From JAFDBW01 sp963723355 (GTDB lineage: Bacteria; Desulfobacterota; Desulfuromonadia; Desulfuromonadales; BM103), in the NCBI GenBank assembly GCA_963723355.1, contig CAVRQQ010000020.1, positions 48,572 through 112,571 of the forward strand: a DNA stretch of 64,000 nt, read 5' to 3'. Shown here piece by piece: positions 10,380 to 18,588 of this stretch. How positions within the stretch are numbered: the stretch's first letter is position 1; each line of letters opens with the position of its first letter. The translations under genes were made by a program, and so were the position numbers. The notes beneath the pieces were generated by a model, which searched no databases, had not been told where the DNA came from, and saw only the letters and a list, made by a program, of their open reading frames with translations.

Positions 10380-10442
10380 CGACGCGGCTTGATCTCCATC
10401 GGCCCCTGACAAGCACGTGCTGGCTGAAAAATGAAAGACAAA

Positions 10443-10502
10443 AAAACGGCATCGTCGTGGTGTTGACCATAAACATGGCCATGCACTCCTTCGATGCCGT
10501 TA
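10443..10502 (-). terminator. Terminator-like inverted repeat after the DsbA-like gene
   Basis: AACGGCATCG and CGATGCCGTT form a 10-bp stem around a roughly 40-nt loop that itself holds a small hairpin (CCATAAACATGG). Read on the minus strand it ends in a T-run, so it could terminate the leftward DsbA-like gene. The loop is unusually long for a simple terminator. A second repeat (GCTGCG/CGCAGC near 10511-10532) lies beside it. Confidence 0.45.
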
Positions 10503-10554
10503 ACTTAAGCTGCTGCGTTGACGTTGCCGCAGCGGTAAAAAAGACCTGCCAAGG

Positions 10555-11389
10555 TTACTTCAGCTCGGCATCGATCGCCTTCCGGAAGCCTGCGAGACTG
10601 CGGTCCTTGAGTTGTACTCCGTTGATATAAACGGCTGGCGTACCCCGGACACCGGAATCGGTTCCCAACTGCAAATCGGCAGCAATCTCCTGCTGCAGCG
10701 CCGGGTTTGCAATATCCTTGTCGAAACGCTCCATATCGAGACCAACGCTTTCAGCCAATTCCCGAATCTTGCTCATCGTTGAGCTGGTTGTAGTTGGCAA
10801 ACAGCTGGTCATGCAACTGCCAGAACTTGCCCTGGTTGCGCGCGGCAATACTGGCAATTGCCGCCTGTCGGGCAAATTTGTGCATGTTCAGGGGGAAATG
10901 TTTGAAGACAACACGCACCTGGGTCGGATAGGTCTCCATAACTTTTTCAATCATCGGCACCAGGCGGGCACAGTAGGGACACTGGAAATCGTCAAACACC
11001 ATGACGGTGACCGGAGCATCGACCGGACCCTTGATCGCCGAATTGTTCACCGGCAGATCGTAAACGTTCGAGAGCTCGACAAACTGCAATTCATTTCTCT
11101 TGGCATTGCCGAGATAAAGCCGTTGGCCATCGGGAGAGACCTCCAGCGTAGTCACATCGGGATCGGCCTGGAAACGCTCCTGGATCTGGCCGTCGGCAGA
11201 AAGGATCTGTACCGTCCCACCTTCGAGCAGAACAAACAGGCGACCATCGCTGACACTCTGGGCAATATCCAGCGGCGTCTTGCCAAGGGGCTGGCGTTTA
11301 TTCAGTTCAACCTGCATTTCCGCACCAACCGATACGGCGGTCAGAATGAAACCAAGCATCAACAGGGCAACACGAACTCTTCTTGTCAT
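10555..11389 (-). CDS. DsbA-family thioredoxin-fold protein with an N-terminal beta-repeat segment (one frame break)
   Basis: About 277 residues. MTRRVRVALLMLGFILTAVS is a signal peptide. Residues about 30-115 resemble one or two beta-propeller-like repeats (GRLFVLLEGGTVQILSADGQ, SPDGQRLYLGN). From about 130 there is a DsbA/Thioredoxin_4 domain (APVTVMVFDDFQCPYCARLV, with the CPYC redox pair) ending GVRGTPAVYINGVQL with the cis-proline TPAVYING. It probably acts as a periplasmic thiol oxidoreductase. One extra base near 10771 shifts the frame between NYNQLNDE and KIRELAESVG. The start at 11389 was chosen because an in-frame ATG at 11437 would add a charged leader before the signal. No DsbB partner is adjacent. 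Confidence 0.8.
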
Positions 11390-11503
11390 TACAACCTCTC
11401 GCTTCAGGATATGTTCCGTCATGAAAATCTGTTTCATGGTAATTTCCAGCCCCTATAATGACCCTCAGCGGCATCTGATGTCAATCACCTCACACGACGC
11501 CCC

Positions 11504-11532
11504 TTGACATTCACCTCGCACAGCGGCATAAC
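11504..11532 (+). promoter_or_regulatory. Sigma-70-type promoter for the YadG/YadH-like exporter
   Basis: TTGACA at 11504-11509 and CATAAC at 11527-11532 with 17 bp between them. The leader before the ATG at 11543 is short and has no clear Shine-Dalgarno sequence. Confidence 0.5.
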
Positions 11533-11542
11533 TTGAAACGCT

Positions 11543-12469
11543 ATGACAACTCCGGCCCTGGCTATACAGAACCTGTCAAAAGAATATGACGGCACCCGTG
11601 CTGTGAACGACATCTCCTTTTCCATTGAACCGGGTGAAATTTTCGGCCTGCTCGGCCCGAATGGTGCGGGCAAGAGCACCACGATCAACATGATCGGCGG
11701 GGTCACTCATATCGGCAGCGGCTCGATCGAAATTTTCGGCCATGACAACCGCAGGGACTATCGCAACACCCGGCGCATGGTCGGGGTCATGCACCAGGAG
11801 ATCGTGATTGACAATTTCTTCACCATTGACCAGGCCCTGCGTTTCCACTCCGGCTATTACGGTGTGCCCGATGACGCGGAATGGCGACAGAACCTGATTG
11901 AGCGGCTCGGTCTCAAACCTCACCTGCACAAGGTTATGATCAAGCTGTCCGGAGGCCTCAAGCGCCGCTTCATGATCGCCAAGGCCCTGATACACAAGCC
12001 GAGGCTGCTGATTCTCGATGAACCGACCGCGGGGGTCGACGTCGAGTTGCGCCATACTCTCTGGGATTTCGTTCGCGAAATCAACCGGCAAGGCACAACC
12101 ATCCTGCTGACCACGCATTATCTTGAGGAAGCCGAGCAGATGTGCGGCCGGATTGCGATTATGCACCATGGCAACCTGATCGCCCTGCAATCAACGGCCA
12201 CCCTGCTGAAAGAACTCGGCACCCGCAGCATCCTGGTGTACCTTGAGAAGCCAATCAACCAGGTTCCCGAGAACCTCTGCTGCCAGGTTGCGGAACTGGA
12301 CGACGAAGGCACGACCCTGCAACTGACCTTGTCGGCCAATCAAGCAACCGGCGAACTGTTAAAAAAGCTGTGCGAGCTTGGCCTGCCGATTGCCGACATT
12401 GAAACCAAGCGGGCCGGGCTCGAAGATATCTTCTTGCAGATCACCCAGACCGGCCGTTATACGCCATGA
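11543..12469 (+). CDS. ABC-2 type exporter, ATP-binding subunit (YadG-like)
   Basis: A 308-residue ATPase. Walker A is GPNGAGKSTT (about residues 37-46), the signature is LSGGLKRRFM, Walker B is RLLILDEPTAGVD and the H-loop is LLTTHYLEEAEQM. The order and the C-terminal extension fit the NodI/DrrA/YadG group of ABC-2 exporters. Its stop overlaps the start of the permease gene (ATGA), so the two are translationally coupled and form one transporter. The substrate cannot be told from sequence; relatives act on polysaccharides, drugs or lipids. Confidence 0.9.
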   Translation: MTTPALAIQNLSKEYDGTRAVNDISFSIEPGEIFGLLGPNGAGKSTTINMIGGVTHIGSGSIEIFGHDNRRDYRNTRRMVGVMHQEIVIDNFFTIDQALRFHSGYYGVPDDAEWRQNLIERLGLKPHLHKVMIKLSGGLKRRFMIAKALIHKPRLLILDEPTAGVDVELRHTLWDFVREINRQGTTILLTTHYLEEAEQMCGRIAIMHHGNLIALQSTATLLKELGTRSILVYLEKPINQVPENLCCQVAELDDEGTTLQLTLSANQATGELLKKLCELGLPIADIETKRAGLEDIFLQITQTGRYTP

Positions 12470-13254
12470 ACCAGTTTCGCGAACCGACATTCATCAACTG
12501 GCTGCCCTTCTACACCCTGCTGCAGAAGGAAATTCGCCGTTTCCTGAGGGTCGCCTCCCAGACCCTGGTAACGCCGGTGATTACCGCCTCTCTGTATCTC
12601 TTCATCTTTGGCGCAACCCTGGGGGAGCGCATCAGTGTCCTGGAAGGCTTCAGCTACGCCCAATTCGTCATTCCGGGTCTGATTCTGATGGGCGTCATCA
12701 ACAATTCCTTTTCCAACGTCGCGTCATCTTTATTCATGTCGCGCTATCTTGGCAACATCGTTGATTTGCTGGTCACGCCAATCACCCCGGCCCAGTTAAT
12801 CCTGGCCTATACCCTGGCGGCCATGCTCCGTGGCCTGGCAGTCGGAACGATCGTCTGGATAATATCCTGCCTCTTTGCCCCCTTGCCCTGGGCATATCCC
12901 CTGGCGGCAATCAGCATGGCCTGTCTGGCCAGCTTCCTGTTTGCGCAGTTCGGGATCATTGCGGCGATCCACGCCGACAATTTTGACTCGCTGTCGATGT
13001 ATACCAACTTCATCATCCTGCCGCTGATCTACCTCGGCGGAGTCTTTTACCCGATCTCGATCCTGCCGCCGCTCTGGGCAAAACTGTCACACCTGAACCC
13101 GCTTTTTTACCTGATCGACGGCTTCCGACATGCCCTGCTCGGTGTCGGGGACCTCTCTTTTGCCGTTTCCTTCGGGGTTGTCGCAGCAATGACCCTGGTG
13201 CTCTTCTGCTGGGCGGCAATCCTGATCACGCGAAGCTACCGGCTGCGAAACTAA
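12466..13254 (+). CDS. ABC-2 type exporter, membrane subunit (YadH-like)
   Basis: A 262-residue integral membrane protein with about six membrane spans. The start, NWLPFYTLLQKEIRRFLRVA, and the segments FVIPGLILMGVINNSFSNVASS, NIVDLLVTPITPAQ and FIILPLIYLGGVFYPISILP are characteristic of the ABC-2 permease family (YadH/NodJ). The start overlaps the ATPase stop by 4 nt. It is the last gene before a terminator-like repeat (13261-13288). Confidence 0.9.
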   Translation: MNQFREPTFINWLPFYTLLQKEIRRFLRVASQTLVTPVITASLYLFIFGATLGERISVLEGFSYAQFVIPGLILMGVINNSFSNVASSLFMSRYLGNIVDLLVTPITPAQLILAYTLAAMLRGLAVGTIVWIISCLFAPLPWAYPLAAISMACLASFLFAQFGIIAAIHADNFDSLSMYTNFIILPLIYLGGVFYPISILPPLWAKLSHLNPLFYLIDGFRHALLGVGDLSFAVSFGVVAAMTLVLFCWAAILITRSYRLRN

Positions 13255-13260
13255 ATTAAA

Positions 13261-13288
13261 AAGGGGCTGTCCATCCGGACGGGCTTTT
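13261..13288 (+). terminator. Terminator after the ABC exporter operon
   Basis: Stem AAGGGGCTGTCC / GGACGGGCTTTT around ATCC, with one mismatch and a short T-run. The core GTCCATCCGGACGGGC recurs at 13947-13962. Confidence 0.65.
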
Positions 13289-13378
13289 CAGGCTGCTGAC
13301 AACCTTCCGCCAAACGTCATGATAGAGAGGGCAATAGATGGTTCATCTGTTGTCCTTCGTTTCTTTTTCTATAAAAAC

Positions 13379-13801
13379 AAAACCGGCGGGTCGCGTCCCG
13401 CCAGACGCCATACTTTTGTCCGGCAACAAAAGTATGCAAAAACGCCTTTCTCCTTGCGGAGGGCATCTCCTCTTGCCAGATTTCCGAGACATCCAATAAC
13501 GGCGGGGCTATAATAGAGCCGGCCCGTTACAGGGGGCCTCCCGTTAAGTGTGACTCTACAAGGAGAAAAGCCTAAAAACAGATGCTCGGTCTTGACGACC
13601 CTCCACAGAAGGAGAGGCTCTCAAGAGCCTCGGTTCCTGCGGGGGAAAGCGTAGAAACTTAGTCTAATAGTTTGGCCTGAATTGAGGTTGCCGCCTTGAC
13701 GAGCCAGACATGCCCAGCGCAAGCGCAAGTTTTCTTTTGCTTCTTTTTCTTTGTCGCTACAAAGAAAATGAAGTTGCTGTCAGGCAACCCCGACGGTTTT
13801 G
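13379..13801. repeat. Dispersed structured element, copy A
   Basis: A roughly 423-bp non-coding element, homologous over its length to copy B at 46669-47126 in the same orientation. The ends are inverted repeats: CAAAACCGGCGGG at the left, CCCGACGGTTTTG at the right (12 of 13 pair). Internal structure: hairpin GGCGGG-tcgcgt-CCCGCC (13385-13402); hairpin CATACTTTTG/CAAAAGTATG (13409-13436); CTCC-ttgc-GGAG; a long-range pairing TTTCTCCTTG (13447 on) with CAAGGAGAAA (13558 on); and an 18-bp palindrome at 13614-13631. Short open frames in it carry SRPARR-like translations and are not credible genes. The stretch 13289-13378 and 13802-13900 around it shows nothing I recognise. Confidence 0.75.
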
Positions 13802-13900
13802 CTTTTGTCTACTGAATTCCAAAGGACATCAAAAAAGGGCAACAGATTACCCCTCTGTTGCCCTAAACTTCAGAGAAACTCCACCGGCCAGATAAAAAAA

Positions 13901-13927
13901 CAAACCCCGCATCACGTGCGGGGTTTG
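13901..13927 (-). terminator. Rho-independent terminator (second) after gntR
   Basis: 10-bp stem CAAACCCCGC / GCGGGGTTTG, followed on the minus strand by a run of seven T (plus-strand A-run at 13894-13900). Transcripts of gntR running left reach it after the 13939-13966 hairpin. Confidence 0.8.
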
Positions 13928-13938
13928 TCAACAATCTG

Positions 13939-13966
13939 AAAGGCCCGTCCATCCGGACGGGCCTTT
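13939..13966. terminator. Terminator-like hairpin (first) after gntR
   Basis: Perfect 12-bp stem AAAGGCCCGTCC / GGACGGGCCTTT with loop ATCC. Nearly the same sequence as the hairpin at 13261-13288 on the other side of the dispersed element. Confidence 0.75.
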
Positions 13967-13989
13967 CCTGTTTTGCCTGTTAACCGGTC

Positions 13990-14667
13990 TTACCTGGAGA
14001 CCCGCTCTTCCGGAGAGGTATCCGTCTGGATCATGCTCTGGATCAACACTTCGGCCCCGATCGTCGCTGCGTGCCGCACCAGGCTGTCGGCGCGCTCACC
14101 GTCATGTTCCTTAAAAGCCCGGATCATATTCCGATGCTCTTCCACGGAAATCTCCATGCGCCCCGGCTGGGATAATGAAGCCAGGCGCAGACGCTTGAAC
14201 TTCATCACCAGCTGGTTGATCATATCGTAAAGTTTATCATTGCCTGCGGCCTTGATAAAAAGTTCATGGAACTCATTATGCACGCGGAAGAAGCTTTTGA
14301 CGTCGCCATCCTTGGCAATTTGCGCAAGGCGCTCGTTGATCGTTTCGAGCCGTTCGATATCCTTGTCAGTCAGCTTTTCCGCCGCCATTTTCGCAGCGAA
14401 CCCTTCAAGGATAATCTTGATCGCATAGAACTCTTCGATATCCCGCTCAGACAATGAGGCAACCACCGCACCTTTACGCGGGATCACCACCAGGTAACCC
14501 TCGGACTCGAGCTGCCGGAAAGCCTCCCGGATCGGTGTGCGACTGATACCAAAACGTTCCGCCAGTTCCGGTTCTGAAACACGCTCACCCGGCTTCAGGG
14601 ACCCTTTCAGGATGGCATCCCGGATCGTCTCCAGGATTTTTTCACGCAACGTCTGATGTCTTTCCAT
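13990..14667 (-). CDS. GntR-family transcriptional regulator, FadR/FCD subfamily
   Basis: A 225-residue regulator. The N-terminal winged helix-turn-helix is typical GntR (GERVSEPELAERFGISRTPIREAFRQLESEGYL, residues about 27-60; only the family pattern RTPIREA is diagnostic). The C-terminal FCD ligand-binding domain shows DIEEFYAIKIILEGFAA, FFRVHNEFHELFIKAAGN and the late EEHRNMIRAF, with the Asp/His residues that bind a metal and carboxylate in this family. The start at 14667 removes an implausible leader. A perfect 15-bp palindrome sits upstream at 14715-14729, fitting autoregulation and control of the divergent potassium channel. The effector is unknown. Confidence 0.92.
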   Translation of the reverse strand: MERHQTLREKILETIRDAILKGSLKPGERVSEPELAERFGISRTPIREAFRQLESEGYLVVIPRKGAVVASLSERDIEEFYAIKIILEGFAAKMAAEKLTDKDIERLETINERLAQIAKDGDVKSFFRVHNEFHELFIKAAGNDKLYDMINQLVMKFKRLRLASLSQPGRMEISVEEHRNMIRAFKEHDGERADSLVRHAATIGAEVLIQSMIQTDTSPEERVSR

Positions 14668-14714
14668 CTGTTTTCTGCGCACAGGAAACTCCGTTCTATA
14701 AAAGTCCAGGAAAT

Positions 14715-14729
14715 TGTATACTGTATACA
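14715..14729. promoter_or_regulatory. Palindromic operator, probable GntR binding site
   Basis: TGTATAC-T-GTATACA, a perfect inverted repeat around one base, in the 170-bp region between the divergent gntR and potassium channel genes. FCD-type GntR proteins bind short palindromes of this kind, often near their own gene. A 14/15 match occurs at 24522-24536. Confidence 0.65.
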
Positions 14730-14837
14730 TTATATGTCAAGCCATTTCTGTCCATGACGCAAGGCTAAACCACTTAACTGCTTGCCTTTTACTTCACCCG
14801 TGATTATCATCGTGACAATTTTATACAAGGACGTTTC

Positions 14838-15845
14838 ATGGACCCTGTTCGCCACCTCCGCTTCTCCATTGCAGCCCTGGTTACAGTCATAGCTTTCGGC
14901 ACCCTTGGCTATGCCATGATCGAGGACTGGCAAGCCTTTGACGCCCTCTACATGACCATCATTACCCTGGCCACGGTCGGTTTCAGGGAAGTCCACGAGC
15001 TCAGCCCCGAAGGCAAGATCTTTACCATCGTCCTGATCATCAGCGGGACAGGGATTATCGCCTATACCCTCAGCAGCCTCATCCAGTTCACACTTGAAGG
15101 GCAGCTGCGCAAAATCCTTGGGAGGAAAAAATTGGAAAGTCGCATCGGTAAACTCAGAGATCACTACATCATCTGCGGCTACGGCCGTATCGGCCATCTG
15201 ATCTGTCGCGAATTCCAGTCTCGACCGACACCTTTCGTGGTCGTGGAACAAAACCCAAACCATATTGAGCGACTGGAGCGGGAAGGATACATGTATGTTG
15301 AGGGCGATGCGACCGACGATGAAACCTTGCAGGCGGCCGGGATCGAACATGCCAAGGGCCTGATTACAGCGGTCACGTCCGATACCGACAACGTCTATAT
15401 CACCCTCACCGCCCGCGGCCTCAATCCAAAACTGTTCATTCTCGCCCGCGCCGGAGAGGAAGGTGCCGAGAAGAAGCTCATGCGGGCCGGTGCCAGCAAA
15501 GTGATTTCGCCTTATACGATCGGCGCCAGCCGCATGGCCCAGGCAATCCTGCGTCCTTCCGTCGTCGATTTCATTGAGCTGGCCACAGCCAGTGAACATC
15601 TCGCACTGCAGATCGAGGAAATCCGCATTGCCGCCGACTCGGTCCTGGCCGGCAAGAACCTGATCGACTCGGGCATCCGGCAGAGCATGGGGATTATTAT
15701 TGTCGGGATCAAGGAATCGGACGGCAAGATGACCTTCAACCCTCCGCCGGAAAAAAATATCGAGCCGAACTCGGTGCTGATTATTCTCGGTGAACGCCCG
15801 GCAATCAGCCAGCTGGAAAAAATCGCCGGAGGCCGCCAGTCATGA
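14838..15845 (+). CDS. Two-helix potassium channel with cytoplasmic TrkA-N/TrkA-C (RCK) domains
   Basis: A 335-residue protein. Residues 8-28 and about 65-85 are membrane helices around a pore loop with the filter TLATVGFREVHEL. From about 108 an RCK domain begins: HYIICGYGRIGHLICREF (Rossmann GxGxxG), VVEQNPNHIERLEREG, EGDATDDETLQAAGIEHAKG, followed by a TrkA-C domain (about 240-335). This is the MthK/GsuK-like architecture for ligand-gated K+ flux. The filter reads TVGF and is followed by Arg-Glu rather than Gly-Asp/Glu. Its stop overlaps the next gene's ATG (ATGA). Confidence 0.9.
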   Translation: MDPVRHLRFSIAALVTVIAFGTLGYAMIEDWQAFDALYMTIITLATVGFREVHELSPEGKIFTIVLIISGTGIIAYTLSSLIQFTLEGQLRKILGRKKLESRIGKLRDHYIICGYGRIGHLICREFQSRPTPFVVVEQNPNHIERLEREGYMYVEGDATDDETLQAAGIEHAKGLITAVTSDTDNVYITLTARGLNPKLFILARAGEEGAEKKLMRAGASKVISPYTIGASRMAQAILRPSVVDFIELATASEHLALQIEEIRIAADSVLAGKNLIDSGIRQSMGIIIVGIKESDGKMTFNPPPEKNIEPNSVLIILGERPAISQLEKIAGGRQS

Positions 15846-16617
15846 AGGGAGCCAGGCCTGGGAGCACATATTCCCTGGGCACAGATCGAAACCAGCCTTG
15901 CACCAGCCCTCGACCTCGGCCTGGCGCCGGAAATTGCCATCAAGGGTCCCGAGCTGGATACCCTCGAGGAACAACTTATCTTCCGGATCTCCGCGGCCCT
16001 TCAAGATGCCGGTGTCCGACCAAGAGTTCACGCCCCTTTTTTTGATCTCAACCCGGGAGCTCTCGATCCACTGATCAGGCAGGCAACCCGGCAACGACTT
16101 GAGCAGGCCCTGCGGGTTGCCGGCCGGCTGCAGGCCGACCTGATGATCGTTCACCCGGGTGTCGACAAGTGGCGTTATCCAAGGCTTGAGCACGCCTGGC
16201 TGGACACTGGCGCTGGAATTCTTTCCCTCCCTCGTGAAACAGGCTGAGAGAATCGATTGTTGCCTGGCAATCGAAAACATTTACGAGGAATCACCGGACA
16301 CACTGGTCCAGTTGGTCAACGGGATTGATTCGAGCTTTTTCGGGCATTGTTTCGATGCCGGGCACTGGCACCTGTTCGGCAGGAGACCGATGGATGAGTG
16401 GCTCAAGGCGGTCAGCTCGAAACTCTTTCATCTGCACCTGCATGATAATCATGGCCGGGCCGATGAACATCTCCCGGTCGGCGACGGCACGATCGACTTC
16501 AGCCCTCTGCAGAGACATCTCAAGGGGATGTCTGCCTTGCCCAGCATCACCCTCGAGGCGCGCAGTTTGGAGCACCTGCAGCGCTCCCTGCAAGAGGTCA
16601 ATCGCCTGCTCGTATAA
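15842..16617 (+). CDS. Sugar phosphate isomerase/epimerase-like TIM barrel protein (two frame breaks)
   Basis: About 258 residues when frames are joined. The N-terminus reads LGAHIPWAQIETSLAPALDL, the middle LQADLMIVHPGVDKW, and the C-terminal half carries the metal-binding pattern of the xylose-isomerase-like / AP endonuclease 2 superfamily: CLAIENIYEES, GHCFDAGHWHLF, LFHLHLHDNHG and HLPVGDGTIDFS, finishing TLEARSLEHL. The Glu/His/Asp set needed for divalent metal is present. Frame breaks lie near 15857 and 16205, both +1. The start at 15842 overlaps the potassium channel stop. Substrate unknown. Confidence 0.75.
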
Positions 16618-16881
16618 GACGCCCTCACGACTCTCTGCCCTGATTTCGGCAACTCATGTCAAAGCACCTTATCAATCCATTAAAGCTGTTGTTCGGCTTC
16701 GGTATCGCGAGTATCCTGAAACGCAGAGACACTTCACTGCAAGTGATTGAAAAAGAGCCTGAATAGACTGCTGCCAGCACCGCGGCAAAAGACTCTGAAA
16801 AAGCCGAAAAACCGCCCGCTTCAACGGGAATGGTATAATTGTTGGCGTTGGCAGGAATCATCAATAAATCGAGAGCAGAAT

Positions 16882-17574
16882 ATGCAAGAGATCATAACCT
16901 ACATCGCTCTCTCGATGGGCGTTGCCTGGGCAAGCGGACTCAACCTCTATGCAGCGATTCTTGTTCTTGGGTTACTCGGAGCCACAGGCAACATGTCTCT
17001 CCCGGAAACCCTGCAGGTCCTGCAGAATCCCCTGGTGATCGGTGCGGCCGCCTTGATGTATGGTGTCGAGTTTTTTGCCGACAAGTTTCCGGGTGTGGAC
17101 AATGCCTGGGACACCCTGCATACATTCATCCGCATCCCGGCCGGCGCCATATTGGCCGCTTCGGCAGTTGCCGAAGTTGAGCCGTCCCTCTCCCTCGCCG
17201 CGGCACTGGTCGGCGGAACCCTCACTGCCGGAGCGCACCTGGCCAAGGCCGGGACACGACTGCTGGTGAACACCTCGCCGGAACCTTTCAGCAATATCGG
17301 CGCGTCCCTGGCCGAAGACACCATGGTCGTTGCCGGGTTGTGGACGGCGGTTTATTTCCCCCTGATTTTTCTGGTGTTTCTGGCGGGTTTCCTGATCCTG
17401 ATGATCTGGTGGCTACCGATCCTCTGGCGGGGACTTAAAGGCATGTATGAAACAATGCAGACGTTTCTTCGGCCCGACAAAAACCAAGTCCCTGCCCGAG
17501 CCGTGACCGGTCTCACCCGAGAGCCACATCAAGCAGCATCATCACTGAAAAACCACCCATTGTCGCCATGGTGA
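16882..17574 (+). CDS. DUF4126 membrane protein
   Basis: A 230-residue, mostly hydrophobic protein. The start, MQEIITYIALSMGVAWASGL, and segments GVEFFADKFPGVDNAWDTLHTFIRIPAGAIL and GTLTAGAHLAKAGTRLLVNTSPEP match the DUF4126 family as I recall it; no function is known. There are about five membrane segments with a short basic C-terminal tail. The ATG at 16882 was chosen because the longer frame (from 16747) adds a charged, low-quality leader. The 3' end overlaps the convergent ZIP transporter gene by 62 bp. The region 16618-16881 holds no recognisable gene. Confidence 0.8.
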   Translation: MQEIITYIALSMGVAWASGLNLYAAILVLGLLGATGNMSLPETLQVLQNPLVIGAAALMYGVEFFADKFPGVDNAWDTLHTFIRIPAGAILAASAVAEVEPSLSLAAALVGGTLTAGAHLAKAGTRLLVNTSPEPFSNIGASLAEDTMVVAGLWTAVYFPLIFLVFLAGFLILMIWWLPILWRGLKGMYETMQTFLRPDKNQVPARAVTGLTREPHQAASSLKNHPLSPW

Positions 17575-18328
17575 CCATGTCGATATTCGCGGTCACTCTC
17601 TGCGATTCCGGAATCAACTCCTCGACAACCACAAAGATCATCGCTCCGGCGGCAAAACAGAGCGCATAAGGTAAAATCGATTGCATGCTCAGAACAAAAT
17701 ACGCCCCGCAGACCCCAGCGATGGGCTCCACAATTCCTGAAGCCTGGCCCATTAAAAAGCTTTTCCGCTGGCTCATCCCTTCGCGACGTAATGGCATGGA
17801 AACGGCCGCTCCCTCAGGGAAGTTTTGAATGCCTATACCGATTGCCAGGGCAATCGCTCCACCAATGGTCGCCGAGGGCAGCCCCGCGGCAACGGCACCA
17901 AAAGCAACACCAACAGCCAGGCCTTCCGGGATATTGTGCATCGTAATGGCAAGCACCAGCAAGGTGCTGCGCTGCCAGGAGGTTTTGACCCCCTCGCGTT
18001 GATCCATTTTCAAGCCAGGGTGAAGGTGCGGCAGGAACTTGTCGGTCAAACGCATGAAAATACCGCCACTCATGAATCCGATCACCGCGGTCAACCAGGG
18101 GATCTGACCCATCTGTTCCGCCATCTCAATGCCGGGATTGAGCAGTGACCAGAAGCTTGCCGCGATCATGACTCCGGCAGCAAAACCAAGCATCATGTCG
18201 AGAATTTTTGGATCAACGTTCCTCTTCATGAAAACCAGTGCGGCACCGGCAGCGGTCACCGCCCAGGTAAACAGCGTCGCCAGGAAGGCCTGCATGACCG
18301 GATTTAATTGCATGAAGGAATCGAGCAT
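17513..18328 (-). CDS. ZIP-family metal transporter (ZupT/GufA-like)
   Basis: A 271-residue protein with about eight membrane helices. The two diagnostic ZIP metal-site motifs are present: LAITMHNIPEGLAVGVAFG (helix 4) and IQNFPEGAAVSMPL (helix 5). A His-containing cytoplasmic loop, FLPHLHPGLK, lies between helices 3 and 4. The N-terminal LFTWAVTAAGAALVF is typical of the GufA subgroup. It probably imports zinc and other divalent cations. Transcribed towards the DUF4126 gene, with overlapping 3' ends. The interval 18329-18537 holds no credible gene. Confidence 0.92.
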   Translation of the reverse strand: MLDSFMQLNPVMQAFLATLFTWAVTAAGAALVFMKRNVDPKILDMMLGFAAGVMIAASFWSLLNPGIEMAEQMGQIPWLTAVIGFMSGGIFMRLTDKFLPHLHPGLKMDQREGVKTSWQRSTLLVLAITMHNIPEGLAVGVAFGAVAAGLPSATIGGAIALAIGIGIQNFPEGAAVSMPLRREGMSQRKSFLMGQASGIVEPIAGVCGAYFVLSMQSILPYALCFAAGAMIFVVVEELIPESQRVTANIDMVTMATMGGFSVMMLLDVALG

Positions 18329-18537
18329 TTGATTCTCCTTATGATTTTCTTGGAGACATTATAGTTTCTTAGCCGTGTTTAGCAAAGACGGCATCGCGAA
18401 GAAGCTTCTTCCGGCTCTTTTCGCATCATCGCAATCAGCGGGGACCTCTCTTCACCAATAACATCTGTGGACAAAAGGATGTCATTCATACCCTTAGCCA
18501 TTTTATCCGTGCTGCTACACGTGCAGGGCAAACAAAA

Positions 18538-18561
18538 AGGGCGGCTCATATGAGCCGCCCT
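18538..18561 (-). terminator. Terminator of the ATP synthase operon
   Basis: Perfect 24-bp palindrome with arms AGGGCGGCTCAT / ATGAGCCGCCCT, followed on the minus strand by TTTTTG. It lies 28 bp after the atpC stop. Confidence 0.85.
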
Positions 18562-18588
18562 GCAGGGTGTTTCTGTTTGTATCGTCAA

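Noticed and set aside
10443..10502. Riboswitch or small RNA in the long-loop hairpin after the DsbA-like gene
   Set aside because: The minus-strand T-run makes a terminator for the leftward gene the simpler reading; no known riboswitch core is seen.
13319..13513. Short open frames inside copies A and B of the dispersed element
   Set aside because: They have no ribosome site, are not conserved as protein between the copies, and differ by frame-changing indels.
18379..18588. A 69-codon frame between the ZIP gene and atpC
   Set aside because: It runs through the ATP synthase terminator palindrome, has no known motif, and no upstream ribosome site.
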